The notes under the pieces: model-generated
What the model saw: only the letters and a program-made list of their open reading frames with translations
What the model was told of the DNA's origin: nothing
The model's database searches: none
Part shown: positions 27,921 through 36,080 of the stretch, in pieces
Layout: each line of letters opens with the position of its first letter
Position numbering within the stretch: position 1 is the stretch's first letter
Translations under genes and position numbers: made by a program
Origin: Magnetospirillum sulfuroxidans
Lineage (GTDB): Bacteria; Pseudomonadota; Alphaproteobacteria; Rhodospirillales; Magnetospirillaceae
NCBI RefSeq assembly: GCF_018224925.1
Contig: NZ_JAGTUF010000015.1
Coordinates: 28,739-92,738, forward strand
DNA: 64,000 bases
Reading direction: 5' to 3'

Positions 27921-28352
27921 TTATTCCGCCGCGGAGCGCGCGGCGCCGCCGCGACGGGCGCTTTCCGCCAGCAAGGCCCCGGCCCGCTGGATGACTTCAA
28001 TGGCTGAGATGGGTTTGCCGATCATCTCATCGACGCCGGATTCCCACGCTAATTCCAGCATGGCGTGGTGCCCGCTGGAGGAAATGCCGAGAACCGGGGT
28101 GTGGCGGTCGCCGAATTCGCCTCGCCGTAGCCGATGGACGAACAACAAGGCCTCGGTGGCGTCGCCGCTCAGATCGATGACGATCAGATCGGGCAGATTC
28201 TTGAGAATCATCGTCGCCGCCTGGATGGTGGTGCGGGCTTCCTCGCAGAAGCGGACGCCCACGGCGGTCATCAGGGTGATGACGAGGCGACGCATATGGG
28301 CGCTGGCGTCGATGACCAGAACGCGGGCCTTGGTGTCGTCTAGCCTTAACAT
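27921..28352 (-). CDS. Single-domain response regulator (CheY-like receiver)
   Basis: A 143-residue receiver domain with no output domain. The conserved positions are the acidic site in RVLVIDAS, the phosphorylated aspartate in LIVIDLSGDA, the serine/threonine switch in GISSSGHH and the lysine in GKPIS. The tail is alanine- and arginine-rich. The acidic pocket has one clear aspartate where CheY has two acidic residues, so Mg2+ binding may differ. It is co-transcribed with the Hpt gene and probably forms part of a phosphorelay with a distant kinase. Confidence 0.88.
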   Translation of the reverse strand: MLRLDDTKARVLVIDASAHMRRLVITLMTAVGVRFCEEARTTIQAATMILKNLPDLIVIDLSGDATEALLFVHRLRRGEFGDRHTPVLGISSSGHHAMLELAWESGVDEMIGKPISAIEVIQRAGALLAESARRGGAARSAAE

Positions 28353-28537
28353 CCTCGGGCCAGCCCTTTACATTGGGGTTCCGGGTCGTGACGCATCACT
28401 GTTTATAACGCGTTCAGCAAACATACAGGCTTGACCCGATGTGCGCAACTGAACTTGGGGAGATCAACCATCAGTGATACCCAGAGTATAGTTTTGGGCG
28501 GTGCGTATCAACTTTGCGTCCCCGAGAGGATGATTTC

Positions 28538-29065
28538 ATGTTCAAGCGTTTGATTTCAGCAGGGGCGGCGGTGATTGCGGCTTTGACCTCGGCGTGCGAG
28601 GACGGTCCGGCCACTGTTCCCGGCGGGTGGCGCAGCGCGGCGGCGTGGAGTTCCATGGTGCATGCCAGCGCCTCGGGGGCGCTGTGGCTGGATGTTCACG
28701 GCCACCCCTTCGCCGCCGCCGAAGGGGTGGCGGATGCGGCGGCGGCGGCCATGACCAATCAATTGGTCGGCCGGCAACTGGCGTTCACGGCGCGCCGCGA
28801 CCAGGCGGGCAAACCCGATTTCCGCGTCGTCTTGGTCTTTAATCCGCCGGCCAATGCCGATCCGCGCGATCTTTGCGCCGGGGTCATCGCCACCGCCGCC
28901 GCCGCCGATCCTGGCGACAAGATCACCGTCCTGGCGGCGTTTTGCGATCAATCCGGCCTGTTGTCGTCGGTGCAGGGCTGGGTTGCCAAGGTCGGCGGTC
29001 CCCATGATCCGCGCTTTCGCCGCCTGCTCGGCCAAGTGACCCGCGATCTGTTCGGCACGCCGTAA
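28538..29065 (+). CDS. Predicted lipoprotein of unknown function
   Basis: I do not recognise the family. The 175-residue protein has a lipoprotein signal MFKRLISAGAAVIAALTSAC with a lipobox cysteine at residue 20. The mature part is alanine-rich. It includes GWRSAAAWSSMVHASASGALWL, then QLVGRQLAFTARRDQAGKPD, suggesting a mixed alpha/beta domain, with two further cysteines in RDLCAG and AAFCDQ. The ATG at 28538 has GAGAGGA eight bases upstream. It is a single gene; a conserved region of this kind occurs in alphaproteobacterial envelopes, but no activity can be proposed. Confidence 0.75.
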   Translation: MFKRLISAGAAVIAALTSACEDGPATVPGGWRSAAAWSSMVHASASGALWLDVHGHPFAAAEGVADAAAAAMTNQLVGRQLAFTARRDQAGKPDFRVVLVFNPPANADPRDLCAGVIATAAAADPGDKITVLAAFCDQSGLLSSVQGWVAKVGGPHDPRFRRLLGQVTRDLFGTP

Positions 29066-29159
29066 TTGTGGCCACGGAATCTTGACCGCTTTGAATAAGG
29101 CTTAAAAAGCCGCATAGGCCTTTGAGTTCTTGACGGAAGTCAAGAGCCGCTGCCGGCGC

Positions 29160-29408
29160 TTATTTCTTGCGAACCACCAGCCGATGCGGGCCGTGGGCGG
29201 CGTCGCCGTCTTCGGCTTGAATGCTGACAATTTCATGGCCTAGTTCCGCCAGTGATTTGGGGACGTTGGTCAAAGGTTCCGTGCCTTGCAGCCTGATTTC
29301 GGCCACCTGACCAGCGGTCATTTTTTCGATCAGCAATTTAGCGCGGACGAAGGTCATCGGGCAGACGTCGTTAGTTATGTCAAGGCAGTAGTTGAATTGT
29401 TCAGTCAT
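29160..29408 (-). CDS. TusA-family sulfurtransferase
   Basis: An 82-residue TusA/SirA-like protein. The active cysteine lies in NDVCPMTFVRAKLLIEKM, the CPxxxxxxK signature, near residue 16, where persulfide sulfur is carried. The C-terminal half has the expected HEIVSIQAEDG strand-helix. TusA proteins pass sulfur to tRNA thiolation, molybdenum cofactor or sulfur-oxidation enzymes; the partner is not evident here. It diverges from mucR, and the two share about 100 bp of promoter region. Confidence 0.88.
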   Translation of the reverse strand: MTEQFNYCLDITNDVCPMTFVRAKLLIEKMTAGQVAEIRLQGTEPLTNVPKSLAELGHEIVSIQAEDGDAAHGPHRLVVRKK

Positions 29409-29507
29409 GCGTTTTACGCCACTTAGATTGTTGCTATTGGATATTGCGAGCGGAATAATAAGGAACTATATAAGGCCCACTCGTCTTAACCGGAGGCATG
29501 CTCTTAA

Positions 29508-29930
29508 ATGTCGGAGCGTTCGAACACCAGCGACCTTTTGTCCCTGACCACGGAAATCGTGGCGGCGCATGTCGCCAATAATACCGTGGCAGTCAGTGAT
29601 TTGCCGCAGCTGATCAACGAGGTTTTTCGCACCCTGGCTTCCGTCGGCAGTGCGCCGGTGGCGCCCGAGCGCCCGCAGCCGGCGGTGCCGGTGAAGAAGT
29701 CGGTCAACCCCGATTACATCATCTGCCTGGAAGACGGCAAGAAGCTGAAGATGCTGAAGCGTCATCTCAAGACCGCCTATAACATGAGCCCGGAAGAATA
29801 CCGCGAGCGCTGGGGTCTGCCGGCCGATTATCCGATGGTCGCCCCCAATTATGCCGCGCATCGTTCGTCCTTGGCCAAGAAGATCGGTCTGGGCACCAAG
29901 CCGCGCAAGCGGCCGGTTCGCCGCGCCTGA
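29508..29930 (+). CDS. mucR: MucR/Ros-family transcriptional regulator
   Basis: A 140-residue alphaproteobacterial regulator of exopolysaccharide, motility and cell-cycle genes. The N-terminal half has the oligomerisation region LLSLTTEIVAAHVANNTV. The DNA-binding fold is at VNPDYIICLEDGKKLKMLKR followed by HLKTAY and MSPEEYRERWGLPADYPMVA. The second zinc cysteine of Ros is replaced by aspartate and the later histidine pair by Ala-Tyr. Some characterised Ros homologues fold with altered or missing zinc ligands. The upstream AT-rich region is a plausible self-regulatory target. A terminator follows. Confidence 0.93.
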   Translation: MSERSNTSDLLSLTTEIVAAHVANNTVAVSDLPQLINEVFRTLASVGSAPVAPERPQPAVPVKKSVNPDYIICLEDGKKLKMLKRHLKTAYNMSPEEYRERWGLPADYPMVAPNYAAHRSSLAKKIGLGTKPRKRPVRRA

Positions 29931-29952
29931 TCATCGCCATAATTTTTTTGTG

Positions 29953-29985
29953 GGCGCCGCAGGGATTTCGCTTGCGGCGCCTTTA
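29953..29985 (+). terminator. Rho-independent terminator after mucR
   Basis: GGCGCCGCA pairs with TGCGGCGCC around an 11-nt loop and is followed by TTTAGTTT, 23 bp after the mucR stop. Confidence 0.85.
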
Positions 29986-30025
29986 GTTTATGATCTGCCC
30001 CGAATGAACCTGACCAAGGGCCGCC

Positions 30026-30457
30026 ATGGTTTCGCGTATTGAGCAGCGTTGCATCGACAAGGGCATGAAGATGACCGACCAGCGTCGGGTCATCGCCAAG
30101 GTCCTTTCCGATTCCGAGGATCATCCCGACGTGGAGGAGGTCTATCGCCGCGCGACCACCCAAGATCCGCGGATCTCCATCGCCACCGTTTACCGGACGG
30201 TGCGGCTGTTCGAGGAGGAAAATATCCTTGAACGCCATGATTTCGGCGATGGCCGCGCCCGTTACGAAGAGGCGCCGAGCGAACATCACGACCATCTGAT
30301 CGACGTCAATTCGGCTCGGGTGATCGAGTTCACCAGTCCGGAAATCGAGGTGTTGCAACGCGAGATCGCCCGCCAACATGGCTTCCGTCTGGTTGGCCAC
30401 CGTTTGGAATTGTACGGAGTTCCGTTGACTTCCAGCGTCGATTCCGACGACAAATAG
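30026..30457 (+). CDS. fur: Fur-family metal-responsive repressor (Fur/Mur)
   Basis: A 143-residue Fur-family protein. The winged-helix part contains KMTDQRRVIAKVL, HPDVEEVYRRA and ISIATVYRTVRLFEE. The metal-binding part has YEEAPSEHHDHLIDV with the HHDH cluster. In alphaproteobacteria, the classical Fur orthologue may respond to manganese (Mur) while Irr handles iron, and an Irr-like gene is present in this window, so Mur function is possible. It precedes the ornithine-lipid genes by 54 bp but may have its own promoter. Confidence 0.93.
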   Translation: MVSRIEQRCIDKGMKMTDQRRVIAKVLSDSEDHPDVEEVYRRATTQDPRISIATVYRTVRLFEEENILERHDFGDGRARYEEAPSEHHDHLIDVNSARVIEFTSPEIEVLQREIARQHGFRLVGHRLELYGVPLTSSVDSDDK

Positions 30458-30511
30458 CCAAGGCGGAGCTGGGGGCTTTTCCTTGGCGTCCATTCAATCA
30501 GGCGAGGATGC

Positions 30512-31324
30512 ATGAGTTCGCAGGAGAACGGGGCCGAGGCCGGGGGTTCGCGCCTTGAGGTTCGGTTGGCTGCCAATGATGAGGAAATCATTGCGGCCCA
30601 GGCGTTGCGCTACCGCGTCTTCTACGAAGAAATGGGGGCCAAGCCGTCCGCCGAAATGGCGGCAAAGCAGTCTGATTTCGATCCCTTCGACGATATTTGC
30701 GATCACCTGCTGGTGCTTGATCCGGCCCGCGGCAGTGGTGGCCGCGCCGTGGTCGGCACCTATCGCCTGATCCGCCGCGAAGTGGGCGAAGCTCACGGCA
30801 AGTTCTATACGGCCAGCGAATACGATATCGCCAAGATTCTTGATAAAGGCGGCAAGTTCATGGAACTGGGCCGTTCATGCGTCGATGTCGATTATCGCAC
30901 CGGCACGACCATGCAGGTCATGTGGTCGGGCATTGCCAATTACGTCTGGGATCGCGGCATCGAACTGATGTTCGGGTGCGCGTCGTTGCCGGGCACCGAT
31001 CCGGCGGCGCTGGCGACGCAATTATCCTATCTGCACCATCACCACCTGGCGCCCGAGGAAATCCGCCCCCGTGCCTTACCCGATCTGTATGTGGACATGA
31101 ATTTGGCCGACAAGGACAGCCTTAATCCGCGCCGCGCCTTGGCCTCGCTGCCGCCGCTGATCAAGGGTTATCTGCGCTTGGGCGGCTTTGTCGGCGATGG
31201 GGCGGTGATCGACCATCAGTTCAACACCACCGATGTCTGCGTCATGGTCAAGACCGAGCTGGTGACGGCCAAATACGCCAAGCACTATGATCGTACCGGC
31301 CGCGATGTCTCGGGCCAGCAATAA
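30512..31324 (+). CDS. olsB: L-ornithine N-alpha-acyltransferase OlsB (GNAT fold)
   Basis: A 270-residue GNAT-like acyltransferase that N-acylates ornithine with a 3-hydroxy fatty acid from ACP to make lyso-ornithine lipid. Family features are ALRYRVFYEEMGAKPS, FDDICDHLLVLD, VGTYRLIR, and FMELGRSCVDVDYR. The histidine run SYLHHHHLAPEE and PLIKGYLRLGGFVGDGAVID also fit the OlsB/hemolysin-like group. The adjacent PlsC-type gene, 9 bp downstream, supports this assignment because OlsA performs the second step. Confidence 0.88.
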   Translation: MSSQENGAEAGGSRLEVRLAANDEEIIAAQALRYRVFYEEMGAKPSAEMAAKQSDFDPFDDICDHLLVLDPARGSGGRAVVGTYRLIRREVGEAHGKFYTASEYDIAKILDKGGKFMELGRSCVDVDYRTGTTMQVMWSGIANYVWDRGIELMFGCASLPGTDPAALATQLSYLHHHHLAPEEIRPRALPDLYVDMNLADKDSLNPRRALASLPPLIKGYLRLGGFVGDGAVIDHQFNTTDVCVMVKTELVTAKYAKHYDRTGRDVSGQQ

Positions 31325-31333
31325 GGGCCGGTC

Positions 31334-32143
31334 ATGACCAATCGTTTCGTCGGCATTGTCCGCTTTCTCGGCTTCGTCTTCTGGACGCTGATCGCCATGG
31401 GGCCGTATCTGGTGCTGCTGGCGCTGCGGCCGCACAGCTGCATCGGCTACACACAGCGCTATTTTCACATCGTCGCCCGGATCTGTGGCTTTAAGGTCAA
31501 GACCCGAGGCATCCCGGTTTCGGTGTCGGGGCCGGTGCTGTATGTGTGCAATCACGCCAGCTACCTTGACATCATTGTCTTGGGCAGCGTCATCAAGGCC
31601 AATTTCATCGCCAAGGCGGAAGTGGCGGGCTGGCCCGGCTTCGGCTTTCTTGCCCGCATCGCCCGCACCGTCTTTGTCGCCCGCAAGCGCGGCGGCACGG
31701 CGGGAGAGCGCGATGCCCTGGCCAATCGGCTGAAAGCCGGCGATTCGTTGATGCTGTTCCCCGAGGGAACGTCCAACGACGGCAACCGGGTGCTGCCGTT
31801 CAAAAGTTCGTTGTTCGCGGTGGCGGAAATGCGCGGCGCCGATGATGCCCCGCTGCCGGTGCAGCCGGTTTCCATCGCCTATACCCGGCTGGATGGCATG
31901 CCGTTGTGCCGGGCCTTGCGGCCGTTTTACGCGTGGTACGGCGACATGACCTTGGGCGGACATTTGTTGGACGCCTTGAGCTTGGGCGAGGTGGTGGTCG
32001 AGGTGATCTTTCATCCGGTGGTCAATCTGGCCGAATTCGGTGACCGCAAGGCGCTGTCCAACCATTGCCACGATGTGGTGACGCAAGGGGTGGTGATGGC
32101 CTTGGCCGGTCGGCTGGACGCCCCGGTCCCGCTGGCGCATTGA
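31334..32143 (+). CDS. olsA: 1-acyl-sn-glycerol-3-phosphate acyltransferase family, probable OlsA
   Basis: A 269-residue PlsC-family acyltransferase with an N-terminal membrane helix (FLGFVFWTLIAMGPYLVLLAL). It has the catalytic NHASYLD motif (HX4D), FIAKAEVAGWPGFG, and FPEGTSNDG. By position after olsB it should O-acylate lyso-ornithine lipid to ornithine lipid. A general role in phosphatidic acid synthesis remains possible. It is the end of the two-gene unit; miaB begins 130 bp later. Confidence 0.88.
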   Translation: MTNRFVGIVRFLGFVFWTLIAMGPYLVLLALRPHSCIGYTQRYFHIVARICGFKVKTRGIPVSVSGPVLYVCNHASYLDIIVLGSVIKANFIAKAEVAGWPGFGFLARIARTVFVARKRGGTAGERDALANRLKAGDSLMLFPEGTSNDGNRVLPFKSSLFAVAEMRGADDAPLPVQPVSIAYTRLDGMPLCRALRPFYAWYGDMTLGGHLLDALSLGEVVVEVIFHPVVNLAEFGDRKALSNHCHDVVTQGVVMALAGRLDAPVPLAH

Positions 32144-32273
32144 AAGTGTCACCTGTGGATATCTTGACTCCTGGGGCGGCGATGTTAGCTTTTAACCCTT
32201 ATGGCGGACGATTTTCCCTCGGCGCGGACCAATGTGGCATTGGCGGCGTCGGCGGCGAAAAGGCCGCAGGCAG

Positions 32274-33605
32274 ATGGCATTGACCAAGAAACTTTTCGTC
32301 AAGACTTATGGCTGTCAGATGAACGTCTACGACTCGGCGCGTATGGCGGATGTTTTGGCGCCCTTGGGCTATGGCCCCGGCGAGACGCCGGAAGATGCCG
32401 ACATGGTTATCCTCAATACCTGTCATATCCGCGAAAAGGCGTCCGAGAAGGTGTTCTCGGAACTGGGGCGGTTGCGTCAGATCAAGGCGGACAAGGATGG
32501 CGGGCTGATCATCGCCGTCGCCGGTTGCGTCGCCCAGGCCGAGGGCGAGGAAATTCTGCGCCGCGCCCCCTTTGTCGATATCGTGCTGGGGCCGCAGACC
32601 TATCACCGTTTGCCGGAAATGGTGGCGCAAGCGGCGCGGGCCGGCGGCGCCGTGCTTGATACCGAATTCCCCATCGAACCCAAATTCGATTTCCTGCCCG
32701 ATGCCCGTGCCGATGGTCCGGCGGCGTTTTTGTCGGTGCAGGAAGGCTGTGACAAGTTCTGCACCTTTTGCGTCGTCCCCTATACCCGTGGCGGCGAATA
32801 TTCGCGCCCGGCGCCGGCCATCTTGGCCGAGGCGCGCAAGCTGGCCGATCAGGGGGTGGTCGAAATCACCTTGCTGGGGCAAAACGTCAATGGCTGGCAC
32901 GGTGACGGCAAAAGCTTCGGCTGGCTGATCCGTCAGGTCGCCAAGATCGATGGAATCGAGCGGATCCGCTTCACCACCTCGCATCCTCGCGACATGGATG
33001 ACGATTTGATCGCCGCCCATGGCGAGGTGTCGAAATTGATGCCATTCCTGCATCTGCCGGTGCAGGCGGGCTCGAACCGCATGCTGGAGGCGATGAACCG
33101 TCGCCACGACCGCGATTTTTACTTCGGGCTGGTGGAAAAGTTGCGGGCGGCACGGCCGGATTTGGCGTTGTCGTCGGATTTTATCGTCGGCTTCCCCGGT
33201 GAAACCGATGCTGATTTCGCCGATACCTTGGACCTTGTCCGCCAGGTTGGCTTTGTTCAGACCTATTCCTTCAAGTATTCATCCCGTCCCGGCACCCCGG
33301 CCGCCGGCATGCCCCATCAGGTGGACGAAGCGGTCAAGGAAGCCCGCTTGGCTGAATTGATGGACCTGTTGCAAGACCAGACCAACCGGTTCAACGCCCA
33401 TTGCCTGGGGTTGGAAATGGCGGTGGTTCTGGATCGCGTCGGCAAGCATCCGGGGCAGATGATCGGACGCTCGCCCTATATGCAGCCGGTGCACGTTGAC
33501 AATGTCGCGCATCTGGCGGGCAAGCTGGTCAATGTGCGCATCAGCGAAATTCACCCGCGCAGTTTGAGGGGTGAAGTCATCCACAGCGAAAGGATCCGCG
33601 CGTGA
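32274..33605 (+). CDS. miaB: tRNA-2-methylthio-N6-dimethylallyladenosine synthase
   Basis: A 443-residue radical-SAM methylthiotransferase acting on i6A37 of tRNA. The N-terminal domain has [20 protein letters not shown] and [11 protein letters not shown], providing three cysteines for one Fe-S cluster. The radical-SAM CxxxCxxC is [17 protein letters not shown]. The C-terminal TRAM domain holds [12 protein letters not shown]. The ATG at 32274 matches the usual N-terminus. It overlaps phoH by 4 bp and heads a widely conserved alphaproteobacterial gene string. Confidence 0.96.
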   Translation: MALTKKLFVKTYGCQMNVYDSARMADVLAPLGYGPGETPEDADMVILNTCHIREKASEKVFSELGRLRQIKADKDGGLIIAVAGCVAQAEGEEILRRAPFVDIVLGPQTYHRLPEMVAQAARAGGAVLDTEFPIEPKFDFLPDARADGPAAFLSVQEGCDKFCTFCVVPYTRGGEYSRPAPAILAEARKLADQGVVEITLLGQNVNGWHGDGKSFGWLIRQVAKIDGIERIRFTTSHPRDMDDDLIAAHGEVSKLMPFLHLPVQAGSNRMLEAMNRRHDRDFYFGLVEKLRAARPDLALSSDFIVGFPGETDADFADTLDLVRQVGFVQTYSFKYSSRPGTPAAGMPHQVDEAVKEARLAELMDLLQDQTNRFNAHCLGLEMAVVLDRVGKHPGQMIGRSPYMQPVHVDNVAHLAGKLVNVRISEIHPRSLRGEVIHSERIRA

Positions 33606-34582
33606 GCGACATCTCGCCCCGGCAAACCACCCTGCTGCGCGAGTTCACCAACAACGCTTTGTCGCAAGTGCTGTTCGGTCCCCACAACGTCAATCTGGAC
33701 CGGATCGAACGCTTGCTCGGCGTGGCTTTGAACGCGCGTGGGAATTCCGTGTCCATTTCCGGGACGCCGGAATCGGCGGCGGAAGCGGCTCGCGTTTTGG
33801 ATGATCTTTATGCCCTGGCCGGCCGCCAAGGGCATCTGGAAACCGCTGATGTCGATGCCGCCACGCGGATGAACGAGCCGCGTCCCCATACCGACGAGCT
33901 GGTGCTGCGCACGCGCAAACGCCACATCGCCCCGCGCACGCCGACGCAGGCCGATTATCTCACGGCGCTCAACCAATGCCCGCTGGTGTTCGGGCTGGGG
34001 CCGGCCGGGACCGGCAAGACCTATCTGGCGGTGGCTAAGGCCGTGGCGCTGATGCTGGCCGGCGAGGTCGACCGGATCATCTTGTCGCGGCCGGCGGTGG
34101 AGGCGGGCGAGCGTCTGGGCTTTTTGCCCGGCGATCTCAAGGAAAAGGTCGATCCCTATTTGCGGCCGCTTTATGACGCCCTGCACGACATGCTGCCCGG
34201 CGATCAGGTGATGAAGAAATTGACGGCGGGCGAGATCGAAGTGGCGCCGTTGGCCTTCATGCGCGGGCGCACGCTGGCCAATTCGTTCATTATTTTGGAC
34301 GAAGCGCAAAACACCAGCCCAATGCAGATGAAGATGTTCCTGACCCGGATGGGCGAGCATTCCCGCATGGTTATCACCGGCGATCTGTCGCAGACCGATT
34401 TGCCGCCGGGCACACGCTCGGGGTTGCGCGACGCGCTGGATACCCTGATCGACATTCCCGGCGTATCCTTCATCAATTTCACTGACCGCGACGTGGTGCG
34501 CCACGATCTGGTCACCCGCATCGTCCGCGCCTATGACCGGGCCGAACGCGACCGCAAGCAAGGCAAGGGAGAACCCGTTTGA
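33602..34582 (+). CDS. PhoH-like ATPase
   Basis: A 326-residue PhoH-family protein. An N-terminal KH-like segment precedes the ATPase domain, with Walker [12 protein letters not shown] near residue 140 and Walker [30 protein letters not shown] and [18 protein letters not shown] are family-specific. The family is linked to RNA metabolism alongside YbeY. The GTG start overlaps the miaB stop by 4 bp, and the stop overlaps the ybeY TTG, showing tight coupling. Confidence 0.93.
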   Translation: MSDISPRQTTLLREFTNNALSQVLFGPHNVNLDRIERLLGVALNARGNSVSISGTPESAAEAARVLDDLYALAGRQGHLETADVDAATRMNEPRPHTDELVLRTRKRHIAPRTPTQADYLTALNQCPLVFGLGPAGTGKTYLAVAKAVALMLAGEVDRIILSRPAVEAGERLGFLPGDLKEKVDPYLRPLYDALHDMLPGDQVMKKLTAGEIEVAPLAFMRGRTLANSFIILDEAQNTSPMQMKMFLTRMGEHSRMVITGDLSQTDLPPGTRSGLRDALDTLIDIPGVSFINFTDRDVVRHDLVTRIVRAYDRAERDRKQGKGEPV

Positions 34583-35100
34583 GCAGCGCCGAAATCGACG
34601 TCGCCATTTCCATCGAGGACGAGGCCTGGACCCAGGCATTGCCAGGGGTCGAGGAATTGTGCCGAACCATGGCGGTGGCGACGGTCCAGATGGCCGGCGG
34701 CGTCCTGGACGGGCCGATGCTGGAAATCAGCGTGGTGCTGAGCTCGGATCAGGCGGTTCAAAACCTCAATCGGGATTGGCGCGGCCAGGACAAGCCGACC
34801 AACGTGCTGTCCTTCGCCGGGCTTGATGATGACGAAGCGCCGGTGGTGATCGGGGCGCCGGTCTTGTTGGGGGATGTCGTTCTGGCTTTCGGCGTGTGCG
34901 CGCGCGAAGCGGCCGAGCAAGGCAAAAGCCTGTCCCATCACGCCGCCCATCTGGTGGTGCACGGCACCTTGCACTTGCTGGGCTGGGACCACGAGGAAGA
35001 CGAGGTCGAAGCCGAGGAAATGGAACAGATGGAGACGGCTATTTTGGCCGGCTTCGGTATCGCCAATCCTTATGCCGAGGGAGAGGGCCTGGGATCATGA
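34579..35100 (+). CDS. ybeY: Endoribonuclease YbeY (rRNA maturation factor)
   Basis: A 173-residue metal-dependent endoribonuclease needed for 16S rRNA 3'-end processing. The zinc-binding motif HLVVHGTLHLLGWDH (H3xH5xH) is intact near the C-terminus, and NRDWRGQDKPTNVLSF is the other conserved block. The start is TTG at 34579, overlapping the phoH stop as TTGA. The corC-like gene starts within the last four bases. Confidence 0.95.
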   Translation: MSSAEIDVAISIEDEAWTQALPGVEELCRTMAVATVQMAGGVLDGPMLEISVVLSSDQAVQNLNRDWRGQDKPTNVLSFAGLDDDEAPVVIGAPVLLGDVVLAFGVCAREAAEQGKSLSHHAAHLVVHGTLHLLGWDHEEDEVEAEEMEQMETAILAGFGIANPYAEGEGLGS

Positions 35101-36080
35101 GCGAACCCCATAGTCGCCCGCCCCGTGAAAACGGGGCAAACGTGAAGATGTCCCGTGAAAACGGGGCAAACGTGAAGATGTCCCGTGAAAACGGGGAATC
35201 CGGTGGGTCGGGGGCGTTGGCCGACGATTCGCTGATGGATGTGGTGCGCGGCTGGGTGCGGATGCTGCGGCGGACCAAGGGCGGCGAATCGGTGCGCGAG
35301 GCGCTGGAAGACCTGATCGAGGATCGTGACGATTCAGGCGTTCCCATCGATGACCACGAACGCATCTTGCTGGGCAATATCTTGCACCTGCGCGACGTCA
35401 CCGCTTATGACGTCATGGTGCCGCGGGCCGACATCGTCGGGGTCGAGGATGACGCCAGTCTGGACGATTTGACAGAATTGTTCTGCCGCTGCGGTCATTC
35501 GCGCCTGCCGGTGCATCGTGGCACCTTGGACGATATCATCGGCATGGTGCACATCAAGGATGTGCTGACCGCGACACGGGTCGACAAAGCCTTTCAGCTT
35601 CAGCGCATCGTGCGGCGGGTGCTGTTCGTGTCGCCGGCCATGCGGGTGACCGACATGTTGCTGGAGATGCGGCTGAAACGCACGCACATGGCCTTGGTGG
35701 TGGACGAATACGGCGGCATCGACGGTCTGGTGACCATCGAGGATCTGGTCGAGCAGATCGTCGGCGAGATCGAGGACGAGCACGATCAGGACACCAATGC
35801 CGATATGTCGATCCGTTCCGACGGGGTGATCGAAGCCGATGCCCGCACCCCGATCGAGGAATTCGAGGAATTGCTGGGACCGGTTCTGACCGAAGAGGAA
35901 CGCGACGAAGTCGATACTTTGGGGGGGTTGGTGTTCTTCATCGCCGGGCGCATTCCGTCGCGGGGCGAGTTGATTAATCACCCCTCGGGGCTGGAATTCG
36001 AGGTGGTTGACGCCGATCCTCGCCGGATCAAGTGGCTGCGGGTGCGCCGGTTGGTTGCGGCCGTGGAAGGCGAATCCTGA
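35097..36080 (+). CDS. CorC/HlyC-type CBS-domain protein
   Basis: A 327-residue protein with two CBS domains ([20 protein letters not shown] and [20 protein letters not shown]) and a C-terminal CorC/HlyC transporter-associated domain ([32 protein letters not shown]). No membrane segments are present, as in E. coli YbeX/CorC, which is linked to Mg2+/Co2+ efflux and ribosome metabolism. The N-terminal tail contains 2.5 copies of a 10-residue repeat ([10 protein letters not shown]) absent from typical family members. It is coupled to ybeY by 4 bp and to lnt by one base. Confidence 0.92.
   Translation: MSEPHSRPPRENGANVKMSRENGANVKMSRENGESGGSGALADDSLMDVVRGWVRMLRRTKGGESVREALEDLIEDRDDSGVPIDDHERILLGNILHLRDVTAYDVMVPRADIVGVEDDASLDDLTELFCRCGHSRLPVHRGTLDDIIGMVHIKDVLTATRVDKAFQLQRIVRRVLFVSPAMRVTDMLLEMRLKRTHMALVVDEYGGIDGLVTIEDLVEQIVGEIEDEHDQDTNADMSIRSDGVIEADARTPIEEFEELLGPVLTEEERDEVDTLGGLVFFIAGRIPSRGELINHPSGLEFEVVDADPRRIKWLRVRRLVAAVEGES
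35122..35196 (+). repeat. In-frame 30-bp tandem repeat with palindromic core
   Basis: A 30-bp unit is repeated 2.5 times with no mismatch seen. Each unit opens with a palindrome, CCCGT-GAAA-ACGGG, able to form a hairpin with a GAAA tetraloop. The period keeps the reading frame and adds [10 protein letters not shown] repeats to the corC-like protein. Confidence 0.9.

Noticed and set aside
28353..28537. Small RNA or tRNA between the receiver and lipoprotein genes
   Set aside because: No cloverleaf or terminator is visible; the region looks like two divergent promoters.
35122..35196. CRISPR-like repeat
   Set aside because: The repeats are tandem without spacers and lie within a gene, so it is not a CRISPR array.
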